Shown: positions 1-7,534 of the stretch, piece after piece
Layout: every line of letters begins with the position of its first letter
Numbering within the stretch: the first letter of the stretch is position 1
NCBI RefSeq assembly: GCF_000340375.1
Contig: NZ_KB446647.1
Span: forward strand, 207,875-271,874
Origin: Eggerthia catenaformis OT 569 = DSM 20559
GTDB taxonomy: Bacteria > Bacillota_I > Bacilli_A > Erysipelotrichales > Coprobacillaceae
Length of the DNA stretch: 64,000 bases
Direction of reading: 5' to 3'
The notes under the pieces: generated by a model
What the model saw: only the letters and a program-made list of their open reading frames with translations
Told to the model about the DNA's origin: nothing
Databases searched by the model: none
Made by a program: the position numbers and the translations under genes

Positions 1-408
1 ACGGAGCTTAAGGTCACAAAGACATGGGATGATGAAAACGATAAGGATAAGATCAGACCTGCAAGCATTACTGTTCGCTTATATGCTAACGGAAAAGAGA
101 AGGAAAGCATCGTGCTTGACAAGAGCAACGGATGGACATATACATGGAAGAACCTTGACAAGTATGAGAACGGTAAGGAGATCAGGTATACGGTTACTGA
201 GGATAAGGTCAAGGGTTATGAGAGTGAGATTGACAGCAGCAATGCAAAGGATATTAAGATCAAGAACACGCATAAGCCGGAGAAGCCTAATGAGAAGCCA
301 AAGAAGCCGGACACGGGAGATCATTCAGACATCATGATGCAGATGATCATGATGATCGGATCACTTCTTGGAATAGCTCTTATCACAAGAAAGAAAATTG
401 CATCCTGA
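1..408 (+). CDS. C-terminus of a sortase-anchored Cna_B surface protein (partial)
   Basis: The frame is open from the first base, so the N-terminus lies outside the window. The visible 135 residues hold one Cna_B-type beta-sandwich repeat (about residues 1-90, from ELKVTKTWDD to IKIKNTHK), a Pro/Lys-rich wall spacer, and a sorting signal made of KPDTG, a hydrophobic helix (MMIGSLLGIALI) and the basic tail RKKIAS. Such proteins are attached to peptidoglycan by sortase and often act as adhesins or pilus subunits. The motif has Lys where the consensus LPxTG has Leu. About 42% G+C in the first 120 bases and a preference for AAG lysine codons differ from the AT-rich genes that follow. The family is firm; the ligand is unknown. 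Confidence 0.85.
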   Translation, partial: TELKVTKTWDDENDKDKIRPASITVRLYANGKEKESIVLDKSNGWTYTWKNLDKYENGKEIRYTVTEDKVKGYESEIDSSNAKDIKIKNTHKPEKPNEKPKKPDTGDHSDIMMQMIMMIGSLLGIALITRKKIAS

Positions 409-415
409 AGATTTA

Positions 416-444
416 AAGATGTGGAATAAAAACCACATCTTTTG
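416..444 (+). terminator. Intrinsic terminator after the surface protein gene
   Basis: Inverted repeat AGATGTGG / CCACATCT with an A-rich loop, followed by TTTTG. It begins 8 bases after the stop codon. Confidence 0.8.
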
Positions 445-461
445 TTCAATTTGCTTTTTTC

Positions 462-489
462 TTGATTTATTAATATAAAGTGTTACTAT
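462..489 (+). promoter_or_regulatory. Promoter of the WG-repeat-like lipoprotein gene
   Basis: TTGATT, a 16-base spacer, then TACTAT preceded by TG at the extended -10 position (TGTTACTAT). It sits 22 bases before the chosen ATG. Confidence 0.55.
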
Positions 490-511
490 TTTAATATTGA
501 AAGGGGATTTT

Positions 512-1984
512 ATGAAAAAGAAAATTTTAGTTACATTATGTGTAAGCCTTATGTTTTTAACGGCATGCAGCAGTAAGAAAGAAGAAGGAAAAAGTGGAAA
601 TAAATCAGCTTCTGATTCTTTTTTTCTAAAGAACTGGACTTCTGAAAAGTATGCTATTTATGGATTTGATGGAACTAAGAAAACAGATTTTATTTACTCT
701 GCTAAATCTGATTTCGTGAATGGATATGCTCTTGTAAAGTATCTTGATGATAAGAAATCAGCTATTGTTGATACTGATGGTAAAGAAAAAATTAAGAAAG
801 ATGAATATCAGGAAATTGAACACAGTGGAGGGACATATTTATTAAAAGGTAAAGATGGTGAAAAAGATAAGCTCGTTGACTCCAATTTAAAGGTTTTAAA
901 GGAAGGTACGGGATTAAGGATTCTAACACTTCCATCAACAAAGTATATATCTATAGTTGCTGACAGCAGTAAAGTTTATGTTTATTCAGTGAATGGTAAA
1001 CTTCTTAATGAGATGGACTATAATAGTCTTAATAGCTCTGTTTATCTTACTGAAAATCCGGTAAGTCAGATTGCTTCTTTTATCTATAATAAAAAGAATT
1101 ATGTAGTTGATTTAAAAAATGAGAAATTTGTGATTGCAGTTGATTCTGATTCTAGTTACAATGCTTCACTAACTAATAAAAAAGATCGTAATTCATATGT
1201 CGTATTTGGCAATAAAGATTATTTTGTGGTTGACGGTAAAATAACAGCTGAAAAAGAAAAGGGATCAGTAACTGTTCAAGATGAATGTATTATCTATCAA
1301 CATAAAACAGTACTTAAGGCAAATGGGGAAACAGCTATTGAATTTGATAATAACAATAGAATATCTTATTATAATGCTGATTCTTATTTAAAAGAGGTTA
1401 ATGGCTCTTCTAAGATAGAGGTTTATAGTAAGGGTGTTTTAAAAACAACAATTAACGGAAAATTATACTCTACCGGTTTATATGGACGTACAAGTAAGCC
1501 TTATTTTAAAATAAGAGTAGGTGATAAATATTCTCTTGTCGATAAGGATGGTAATATTCTTATGACCTATGATAGTATTGTTTCAGTTTTAGATAATTAT
1601 GTATCAGTGCGTGATGCAGATCAGACAGTTTTTGTTGATTTTAAGAATAAAGAGATTGCCAGATGTAATAAAAATGATAAAACTGTTTATTTAAGCGGTC
1701 AGTTCTATCTTTCTGAACCAAATAAATTGACAAGAATTAAAGATAAGAAAAGTGTAGATTATAGTATTACCAGCTTATTGACTGTTAAAATGTTCGGTAC
1801 TGAATATATTGCTCTAAAGAATACTCAGACTAATAAATATGCTTTATTTGATGGAAAGACAGCTTCCATAAAAGGTGAATATGATCAGCCTATTATTTTA
1901 GAAAAGGATTACTATAAAGCTGGCGGTAAATACTATTCATATAAAAACGCTAAAGAATTCTATGATGCTAATGCATCTAAATAA
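512..1984 (+). CDS. WG-repeat-like lipoprotein
   Basis: A 490-residue secreted lipoprotein of unknown role. The signal peptide (MKKKILVTLCVSLMFLTAC) ends in lipobox LTAC with the lipidated Cys at residue 19, followed by a Ser/Lys/Gly-rich linker. The rest is beta-rich with degenerate units such as YALVKYLDDKKSAIVDTDG and KYSLVDKDGNILMTYDSI. These resemble WG (KWG) repeats, which form propeller-like surface domains. The start is the ATG at 512, not the in-frame TTG at 497, because GAAAGGGG lies just upstream of 512 and the signal peptide starts there. It is a single gene between its own promoter and a bidirectional terminator. Anchoring to the outer membrane face is firm; the repeat family is likely. 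Confidence 0.75.
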   Translation: MKKKILVTLCVSLMFLTACSSKKEEGKSGNKSASDSFFLKNWTSEKYAIYGFDGTKKTDFIYSAKSDFVNGYALVKYLDDKKSAIVDTDGKEKIKKDEYQEIEHSGGTYLLKGKDGEKDKLVDSNLKVLKEGTGLRILTLPSTKYISIVADSSKVYVYSVNGKLLNEMDYNSLNSSVYLTENPVSQIASFIYNKKNYVVDLKNEKFVIAVDSDSSYNASLTNKKDRNSYVVFGNKDYFVVDGKITAEKEKGSVTVQDECIIYQHKTVLKANGETAIEFDNNNRISYYNADSYLKEVNGSSKIEVYSKGVLKTTINGKLYSTGLYGRTSKPYFKIRVGDKYSLVDKDGNILMTYDSIVSVLDNYVSVRDADQTVFVDFKNKEIARCNKNDKTVYLSGQFYLSEPNKLTRIKDKKSVDYSITSLLTVKMFGTEYIALKNTQTNKYALFDGKTASIKGEYDQPIILEKDYYKAGGKYYSYKNAKEFYDANASK

Positions 1985-1986
1985 TT

Positions 1987-2017
1987 AAAAGGATGAAGAG
2001 AATATCTTCATCCTTTT
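1987..2017. terminator. Bidirectional terminator
   Basis: Arms AAAAGGATGAAGA and TCTTCATCCTTTT around a 5-base loop. It lies between convergent genes and can end both transcripts. Confidence 0.85.
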
Positions 2018-2507
2018 AAATCTTTTTATATGCCATCTTTTTGATAATATTCCGATGATGGGGGTATTGTTTGATCAGCTCATCCTGAGTAAATACTTCA
2101 AAATCTTCATAATGGAAGGCAGGTGATACAACACAGCTTACAATTGAATAATCATTATCACAATCACTATCAATACTGCTTCCAAAAATAACATTTCTTT
2201 TAACTGTATAAGATAATAGTTCATTTTCTCCATTACCTATCTTAGCACATTCATAATGCCCATCCGGATATATCATATGAATGGAAAGACTATGCCCATA
2301 GTGATAAAACCATGTTTCTTCAGATTTTAAGCGGTGAAGATGGGAAGGATTAGAAGCTGTCAGTAAGAATAATATATTTGAAGAAGCTTCTCTAATTCTG
2401 CCATCTTCAAGATTTATATATTCTGAAGAAACAAAAGTTTGTTTAAAATATCCTCCTTCTATATGAGGCTCTAAGTCTAATTTATCTATCCAATATTGTG
2501 CATTCAT
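2016..2507 (-). CDS. DUF985/cupin_5 family protein
   Basis: A 163-residue single-domain cupin of the DUF985 type, a family with a jelly-roll fold and no settled reaction. Typical elements are EGGYFKQTF near the N-terminus, FLLTASNPSHLHRLKSEE with the metal-type histidines, and WFYHYGHSLSIHMIYPDG. The length is normal for the family. The start is supported by AAAGGAG seven bases before the ATG on the minus strand. It is monocistronic and convergent with the lipoprotein gene. The cytoplasmic enzyme-like fold is well supported; the substrate cannot be inferred. Confidence 0.85.
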   Translation of the reverse strand: MNAQYWIDKLDLEPHIEGGYFKQTFVSSEYINLEDGRIREASSNILFLLTASNPSHLHRLKSEETWFYHYGHSLSIHMIYPDGHYECAKIGNGENELLSYTVKRNVIFGSSIDSDCDNDYSIVSCVVSPAFHYEDFEVFTQDELIKQYPHHRNIIKKMAYKKI

Positions 2508-2591
2508 AATAGTCTCCTTTTTTATAGTATAACAAAAAATACAAAAGAAGTTATTGTTTTTTAAATACTATTCATTTTAAGCATTCTACTT

Positions 2592-2994
2592 TTGAAAAAT
2601 ATATATTATCCTTTGAGTATCAAGCAGTTTCAGTTATCTATTGTTCACTCTGTTATAATGGATACCGGATTAAATGTGAATATGAAAGAAATATGCGCTC
2701 AGGATAAAGATGGAGGGGTACTTGACTATTGTCAACTACATGATATCACTATTCAGCCATGGAGTATTTTACAGGCATTATGGAGTGAAGGATCATTTAT
2801 TAATCATCCTGATTATCAGAAACTGAATAAGGTACTGAATGCTTTAGCAGATAAGTATCATGTTACACCTTCAGCTATTGCGACTGCATGGCTATTAAGG
2901 CATCCTGCTTCATCCCAGCCAATATGCGGGTACTATATCTGTCAAGCATTTAGAAGAAATATCTGAAGCAGTTAATATTAAGATAACCAGATAA
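2592..2994 (+). pseudogene. Remnant of an aldo/keto reductase (5'-truncated, frameshifted)
   Basis: This matches only the C-terminal third of a YdhF-like aldo/keto reductase: the strand after the active-site half (YPLSIKQFQLSIVHSVIM), DGGVLDYCQLHDITIQPWS, and VTPSAIATAWLLRHPAS. The N-terminal barrel half with the catalytic Asp, Tyr, Lys and His is missing. Near 2922-2930 the frame shifts: after PI, the expected GT-ISVKHLEEISEAVNIK continues in another frame and stops at 2994. No start codon with a ribosome site exists; the only in-frame candidate is a TTG at 2592. It is a dead gene fragment. A complete aldo/keto reductase is at 10243-11112. Confidence 0.8.
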
Positions 2995-3037
2995 GAGTGC
3001 TATGATCTTTATTTATCTAGTGAAAAGCCATTACCAT

Positions 3038-3062
3038 AAGTGTTCCTCGAACACTTTTTCTT
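3038..3062 (+). terminator. Intrinsic terminator
   Basis: AAGTGTTC / GAACACTT with a CTC loop followed by a T-rich tail. It lies downstream of the aldo/keto reductase remnant and upstream of the next promoter. Confidence 0.8.
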
Positions 3063-3080
3063 TTAATATAAAGAATTTAT

Positions 3081-3109
3081 TTGTTTTCATATACATTCTA
3101 TTGTATGAT
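3081..3109 (+). promoter_or_regulatory. Promoter of the repeat protein-kinase-sirtuin operon
   Basis: TTGTTT, 17-base spacer, TATGAT, placed 19 bases before the chosen ATG. Spacing is ideal for the housekeeping sigma factor. Confidence 0.7.
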
Positions 3110-3128
3110 GCTGTAGTAGGTGATTGAA

Positions 3129-3980
3129 ATGTTTAGAAAAGGGAAGCCGTCACGAAAATATAAATCTTATCAGATAAATAAGAAAAAAAAGGCTTATGCA
3201 ACAAAAGAAACAGGCTTTTTTAGAAAAACAAAGAAAATATCTTCTAAGAAGATTAATAGGGCAAAAACAAAACTAACTTTTAGTAGTTTATATAATAAAC
3301 AAAGAACAAAAGCCGTAAAAGAGTATTCTTATCATTTAAGCCGTCAGGCTAGAGATTCATTCTATACTTTAAAGCCATCAGCAAAAAAGAAAGATCTAAA
3401 GCCAATCAGATTTCATTATGAAACTAAGAAGCCGATTAAAGAAAAAGAGACTTATCATTTTAGATATCATGCACCAAAAAGAGTTAAGGCTGAGAAAGCG
3501 TCTGAATATAGATTTAAATATTTTCCTGATAAACAGGCTAAACAAGAAAAGAGAGAAATTTATCAGTTTAAGTATCACCCGCCTAAAACTGTTAAAAACA
3601 AGGAGAAAATTAGTGAATATAGATTCAGATATCGTCCTGAAAAGGTAAAAGAAGTTAAGAAAACACCTGAATATCATTTTAAATATAAAAGTGAAAAGAA
3701 AAAAAGAAAGACTGCTAATAATCTTTATGTATTCAAATATCATCCTAAGAAGCCTAAGAAATATAAGAAAGAAAAAAGAAGTGAATTTCATTATAAATAT
3801 GAATCACAGAAAAGAGGAAAGCTCAGTTTTATTATAGTTTTTTATTTGGGTATCATTTTTATTTCTTTAGTCGGAGCGGCTATAAGTTTCTATTATAAAT
3901 CATATATATCTTTAGTTTTATTTATGTTTTTATTCATTATTGCGATTTATGAGAGTTTTATATCAAAGAATGGAGAATAG
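3129..3980 (+). CDS. Lysine-rich tandem-repeat membrane protein
   Basis: A 283-residue protein not recognised as a known family. Residues 1-231 are extremely basic (about 60 Lys by eye, many Arg and Tyr). From about residue 90 they carry seven to eight degenerate repeats of 18-20 residues built on an aromatic strand pattern such as EYRFKY, TYHFRY, IYQFKY, EYHFKY and LYVFKY, each followed by a Pro/Lys-rich linker. Two hydrophobic segments (about 232-254 and 258-275) close the protein, so it is probably a C-terminally anchored membrane protein whose basic domain could contact nucleic acid, acidic lipid or wall polymer. The ATG at 3129 is preferred over GTG at 3120 because AGGTGA lies 5 bases upstream. 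Two bases separate it from the kinase gene. Confidence 0.75.
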   Translation: MFRKGKPSRKYKSYQINKKKKAYATKETGFFRKTKKISSKKINRAKTKLTFSSLYNKQRTKAVKEYSYHLSRQARDSFYTLKPSAKKKDLKPIRFHYETKKPIKEKETYHFRYHAPKRVKAEKASEYRFKYFPDKQAKQEKREIYQFKYHPPKTVKNKEKISEYRFRYRPEKVKEVKKTPEYHFKYKSEKKKRKTANNLYVFKYHPKKPKKYKKEKRSEFHYKYESQKRGKLSFIIVFYLGIIFISLVGAAISFYYKSYISLVLFMFLFIIAIYESFISKNGE

Positions 3981-3982
3981 TT

Positions 3983-4915
3983 ATGGGAATTGTAGTATTT
4001 GGAGCAACATTTGTTGATATTAAAGGTTATCCTATTACTCAGTATATACCGGGAGGAAGAAATACCGGCAGAGTCGTACAGGTGCATGGCGGAGTTTCAC
4101 GTAATGTAGCTGAAGATATTGCCAATCTGGAATTAAGACCCTCCTTTGTTACTGTATTAGATCATTCAGGCATTTCATCCGATGTAGTTGAAAAACTAAA
4201 TAGACATAAAGTAAATACTGACTATGTCAGATATACAGAGGATGGTTTAGGGACATGGCTGTCTGTCTTTAATAATGAAGGAGATGTTGTTGCTTCAATA
4301 TCTAAAAGACCTCATCTTGATCTTATTAATGAGATATTGGATGAATCAGGTGATGAATTAATTTCTAATGCTGATAGTGTTGTTTTAGAAATTGATATGG
4401 AACCTTCTATATTAAAAAGAATTTTTCATCTTGCAGAAAAATATCAGAAACATGTTTATGCAATTGTTTCTAATATGAGCATTGCAGTTGAAAGAAGAGA
4501 TTTAATTAAGAAGACAGACTGCTTTGTATGTAATCAGCAAGAAGCAGAGATTTTCTTTTCTGAATCTTATGAACACGTATTACCATTAGAAATGATGAAT
4601 ATACTGACAAATAAAGTAAAGATTGCTCAGGTTTCTTCTATGATTGTTACGATGGGTCAGAATGGAGCTGTATGGGCAGACAGTCAGGGACATTCCGGAG
4701 TATGTCCTGCTCAGAAAGTTAATGTTATTGATACAACAGGATGCGGTGATTCTTTCTTTGCAGGGGTGGTCATTGGACTTACTTATGGAAAAACGATTGC
4801 TGAAGCCTGTGTTATTGGAACAAGGCTTGCTGCTTCAGTTATAGCAACTAAAGAAAATGTATGTCCAAGATTTCTTCCTGAAGAGTTTAATATTTATATT
4901 GATGGAGAGAAATAA
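3983..4915 (+). CDS. PfkB-family carbohydrate/nucleoside kinase
   Basis: A 310-residue ribokinase-fold kinase that transfers phosphate from ATP to a sugar or nucleoside hydroxyl. The start MGIVVFGATFVDIKG and the Gly-Gly region (VHGGVSRNVAEDIA) match the substrate-binding half. The PfkB signature VIDTTGCGDSFFAG (about residues 251-264) holds the anion hole and catalytic Asp. The N-terminal layout resembles pseudouridine kinase-like members, but substrate cannot be fixed. It follows the repeat-protein gene by two bases and precedes the sirtuin gene by one base, so the three are surely co-transcribed. Confidence 0.85.
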   Translation: MGIVVFGATFVDIKGYPITQYIPGGRNTGRVVQVHGGVSRNVAEDIANLELRPSFVTVLDHSGISSDVVEKLNRHKVNTDYVRYTEDGLGTWLSVFNNEGDVVASISKRPHLDLINEILDESGDELISNADSVVLEIDMEPSILKRIFHLAEKYQKHVYAIVSNMSIAVERRDLIKKTDCFVCNQQEAEIFFSESYEHVLPLEMMNILTNKVKIAQVSSMIVTMGQNGAVWADSQGHSGVCPAQKVNVIDTTGCGDSFFAGVVIGLTYGKTIAEACVIGTRLAASVIATKENVCPRFLPEEFNIYIDGEK

Positions 4916-4916
4916 G

Positions 4917-5654
4917 ATGAGTGATAAATATTATGAATTAAATCAAATTATTAATGAATCTAGACATATAGTCTTTTTTGGCGGAGCGGGAGTTTCTACG
5001 GAAAGCGGTATACCGGATTTTAGAAGCAAGGAAGGTCTTTATAATAATTTGGGTATAGAATTTGAACAGTATAGTCCTGAGTATTTACTTTCTCATGAAT
5101 GTCTTTATTATAATAGTAAAGTATTTTATGAATTCTATCGTCAGAAAATGAATATTTTAGACATTACGCCTAATGATACTCATAATAAATTGGCTTTGAT
5201 GGAAGAAAAGGGGAAACTTGATTGTATTATTACACAGAATATTGATGGACTTCATCAAAAGGCAGGGTCAAAGAGAGTATATGAAATTCATGGAACAGTA
5301 TTACATAATTATTGTGATTGCTGTTTTAAAAGATATCCTTCTGATTATTTATTTAAAAATAATGTCAGTATTCCATTATGTAAGTGTGGAGGGATGATTC
5401 GTCCTGATGTTGTTTTATATGGTGAAACATTGCCTGCTGATGCTTACAGGCAAGCAATTAATGCGATTGAACATGCTGATTGTCTGATTATTGGAGGAAC
5501 ATCTCTTAATGTTTATCCGGCTACCGGCATGATTGATTACTTCAATGGTAAATATTTAATTCTGATTAATAAAGATAGAACTGTTAGAGATAGCGATGCT
5601 TCACTTGTCTTTCATGAATCTATCGGCTATGTTATGAATCAGATTATTATTTAA
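4917..5654 (+). CDS. cobB: NAD-dependent protein deacylase (sirtuin)
   Basis: A 245-residue sirtuin that removes acyl groups from lysine using NAD. Visible are the NAD-binding GAGVSTESGIPDFRS (residues 21-35), the catalytic TQNIDGLHQKAG, the active-site His in YEIHGT, a zinc site formed by CDCC and CKCGG, and the IGGTSLNVYPA and LINKD segments of the Rossmann half. The length is normal. The ATG at 4917 is chosen because GGAGAG lies 8 bases upstream and the conserved N-terminus starts there; upstream in-frame codons overlap the kinase gene. It ends the operon whose first product is exceptionally rich in lysine, which makes that protein a conceivable substrate. Confidence 0.92.
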   Translation: MSDKYYELNQIINESRHIVFFGGAGVSTESGIPDFRSKEGLYNNLGIEFEQYSPEYLLSHECLYYNSKVFYEFYRQKMNILDITPNDTHNKLALMEEKGKLDCIITQNIDGLHQKAGSKRVYEIHGTVLHNYCDCCFKRYPSDYLFKNNVSIPLCKCGGMIRPDVVLYGETLPADAYRQAINAIEHADCLIIGGTSLNVYPATGMIDYFNGKYLILINKDRTVRDSDASLVFHESIGYVMNQIII

Positions 5655-5662
5655 GGGAATAT

Positions 5663-5690
5663 AAAAAATGGATCAAAAGATCCATTTTTT
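5663..5690. terminator. Bidirectional terminator
   Basis: Arms AAAAAATGGATC and GATCCATTTTTT with an AAAA loop between convergent genes; A and T runs flank both sides. Confidence 0.9.
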
Positions 5691-7323
5691 ACATTCTGCT
5701 GATGACTGCAGAATCATCTTTGCCGGCTTTAGATATATTGAATGAGTGGTCAGCAGCTCTTTCTAAATCCTGTAAAAGCTTTGTAAATATAACTCCTGAT
5801 TCAGTATGACATTCGTGTGTTCTTAAACGTGCGATATGCTTATCTAAAGCTTTAGCATTTAATTCTTTAATAAATTTATTTGTATTCTTTAAGCCTAATT
5901 TTTCCTGCTCATAGACTTTATCTTGTTTTAATACATGTATTGATTCATTAAAGAGAACTAATACATTTTCATAAACTGTCTTAAATTCTTCAATAGACTC
6001 ATTTGAAAACGATAGCTGCTCATCGATTGTCTGTTCAGTTTTTGAAAGTATATCAACTGCATAATCACCAATTCTCTCTAAATCTATTAAAACATGAAAC
6101 ATACGTCCAATAAATGCTGAATTTTCATTAGATAAAGGTCTGTTAGTAATAGTTATAATAAAATCAGTAATATGATTATGAAGCCAGTTAATAAGCTCTT
6201 CATTATGCATTATTTTATCTTTTTCTGAAATATCCTTATTTACAAACGCTTGACATGAAGCAGTAAAATTAGATCGTACAAGTGATATATAGCGTTCCAG
6301 TTCACTTTTTATTTGAGGTACCAATGAAATAGGATCATTTAGCTTTTCATCAATATAAAGGAATCTTAATTCTGTTTCATGAGCCTTAGATGGGATAGCT
6401 TTCTCAATATATTTAACAAGTGTATCTACAAACGGCAGTAAGAAGAAAGCTGTTGCAGTTTTAAAGATAATATGAGCAATAGCTACTTGAACACTTCCAT
6501 TTGCGGTTAGAGACGTAATAAAAGAAGTATATGGTGTGAATAAAGCAACCGGAGTAAAGATCAGCATACCGACAATATCAAAGATAAAATAGATAAGGGC
6601 AGCACGCTTGGCATTCGTTTTAGCACCGATTGATGAAAGGAAAAGAGGCATAGCACTTCCTACATTAACGCCAATAATCAGATAAATTGCAAAATTGAGA
6701 GGCATTAATCCTTGTAAGGCAAGTACTTGCAATACACCAATGGAAGCACTGGAAGACTGTAGAATAGCACACATCAATGCTCCTACTCCAATACCAATCA
6801 ATGGATTATTAGCATGGGATATAAATGTTTTAAAAGCAGCACTTGATTTTAATACTCCCATAGCACTATCCCCGGACATATACTTCAATCCAAAGAATAG
6901 AATACCAAATCCTAATATAATCTGACCAATATACTTATGAGCCGTTTTCTTGCTGAAGAGTACGAGAACAGCACCAAGGAATATACAGACAGTAGATATA
7001 GCTGAGACATCAATCGCAATTAAGACAGCAGTAATAGTTGTACCAATATGAGCACCAAGGATCACACCGGTTGCCTGAGCCAGATCCATGATTCCTGCAT
7101 TAAGAAAACCCATCAGCATGACAGTAGTGGCACTGGATGATTGAATAATGCCGGTAACAAAGACACCAACTAAGAATCCTTTAAATTTATTTCTGGTAAG
7201 TTTTTCCAGCAGATCTTTCATTTTACTGCCGGCAACTTGATTTATTCCATCACTCATGTAATTCATGCCAAAAAGGAATAAACCTAAACCGCCAAGTAAA
7301 TTTATAATATTTATAATATTCAT
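5689..7323 (-). CDS. Na/Pi cotransporter II family protein with PhoU-like domain
   Basis: A 544-residue membrane protein predicted to import phosphate with sodium. Residues 1-310 hold the two inverted Na_Pi_cotrans repeats, each with the QSSS hallmark (IIQSSSATTVMLMGF and ILQSSSASIGVLQVL) and many hydrophobic segments. Residues about 335-540 form a soluble helical PhoU-like domain thought to gate or sense phosphate. The start has AAAGGAAAAG directly upstream. It is transcribed alone behind a 210-base AT-rich region, downstream of the ptsI terminator. The family is common in Firmicutes; phosphate as the substrate is inferred from it. Confidence 0.9.
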   Translation of the reverse strand: MNIINIINLLGGLGLFLFGMNYMSDGINQVAGSKMKDLLEKLTRNKFKGFLVGVFVTGIIQSSSATTVMLMGFLNAGIMDLAQATGVILGAHIGTTITAVLIAIDVSAISTVCIFLGAVLVLFSKKTAHKYIGQIILGFGILFFGLKYMSGDSAMGVLKSSAAFKTFISHANNPLIGIGVGALMCAILQSSSASIGVLQVLALQGLMPLNFAIYLIIGVNVGSAMPLFLSSIGAKTNAKRAALIYFIFDIVGMLIFTPVALFTPYTSFITSLTANGSVQVAIAHIIFKTATAFFLLPFVDTLVKYIEKAIPSKAHETELRFLYIDEKLNDPISLVPQIKSELERYISLVRSNFTASCQAFVNKDISEKDKIMHNEELINWLHNHITDFIITITNRPLSNENSAFIGRMFHVLIDLERIGDYAVDILSKTEQTIDEQLSFSNESIEEFKTVYENVLVLFNESIHVLKQDKVYEQEKLGLKNTNKFIKELNAKALDKHIARLRTHECHTESGVIFTKLLQDLERAADHSFNISKAGKDDSAVISRM

Positions 7324-7437
7324 ATCTTTTCCTTTAATTATAGTCCTTTCTTAATTTACACACATTTATTATAAACTAAAATCATTATTTTTTTATATAG
7401 TTAATGTTAAGATTATGTAAAATATTTAATAAAACAA

Positions 7438-7468
7438 TTATATAAATATATATATTATATTTATATAA
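7438..7468. repeat. AT-only perfect inverted repeat
   Basis: Arms TTATATAAATATA and TATATTTATATAA separated by TATAT, inside the 211-base gap before the Na/Pi gene. Apart from this repeat and the ptsI terminator, nothing recognisable is seen in the gap. It has no G or C, so chance is a serious alternative. Confidence 0.4.
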
Positions 7469-7503
7469 TATATAAAGTTAATCTATTTTTAACAAAAGGC
7501 TAT

Positions 7504-7529
7504 AAAAAAAGCTGCTTAAAGCAGCTTTT
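7504..7529 (-). terminator. ptsI terminator
   Basis: On the minus strand, AAAGCTGC / GCAGCTTT with a short loop runs into a T tract just past the ptsI stop. Confidence 0.85.
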
Positions 7530-7534
7530 GTGTA

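Noticed and set aside
3396-3791. Minus-strand open frame of about 131 codons opposite the lysine-rich repeat gene
   Set aside because: Its Phe/Leu-rich product is what antisense reading of Lys/Glu codons (AAA, AAG, GAA) gives; no start signal.
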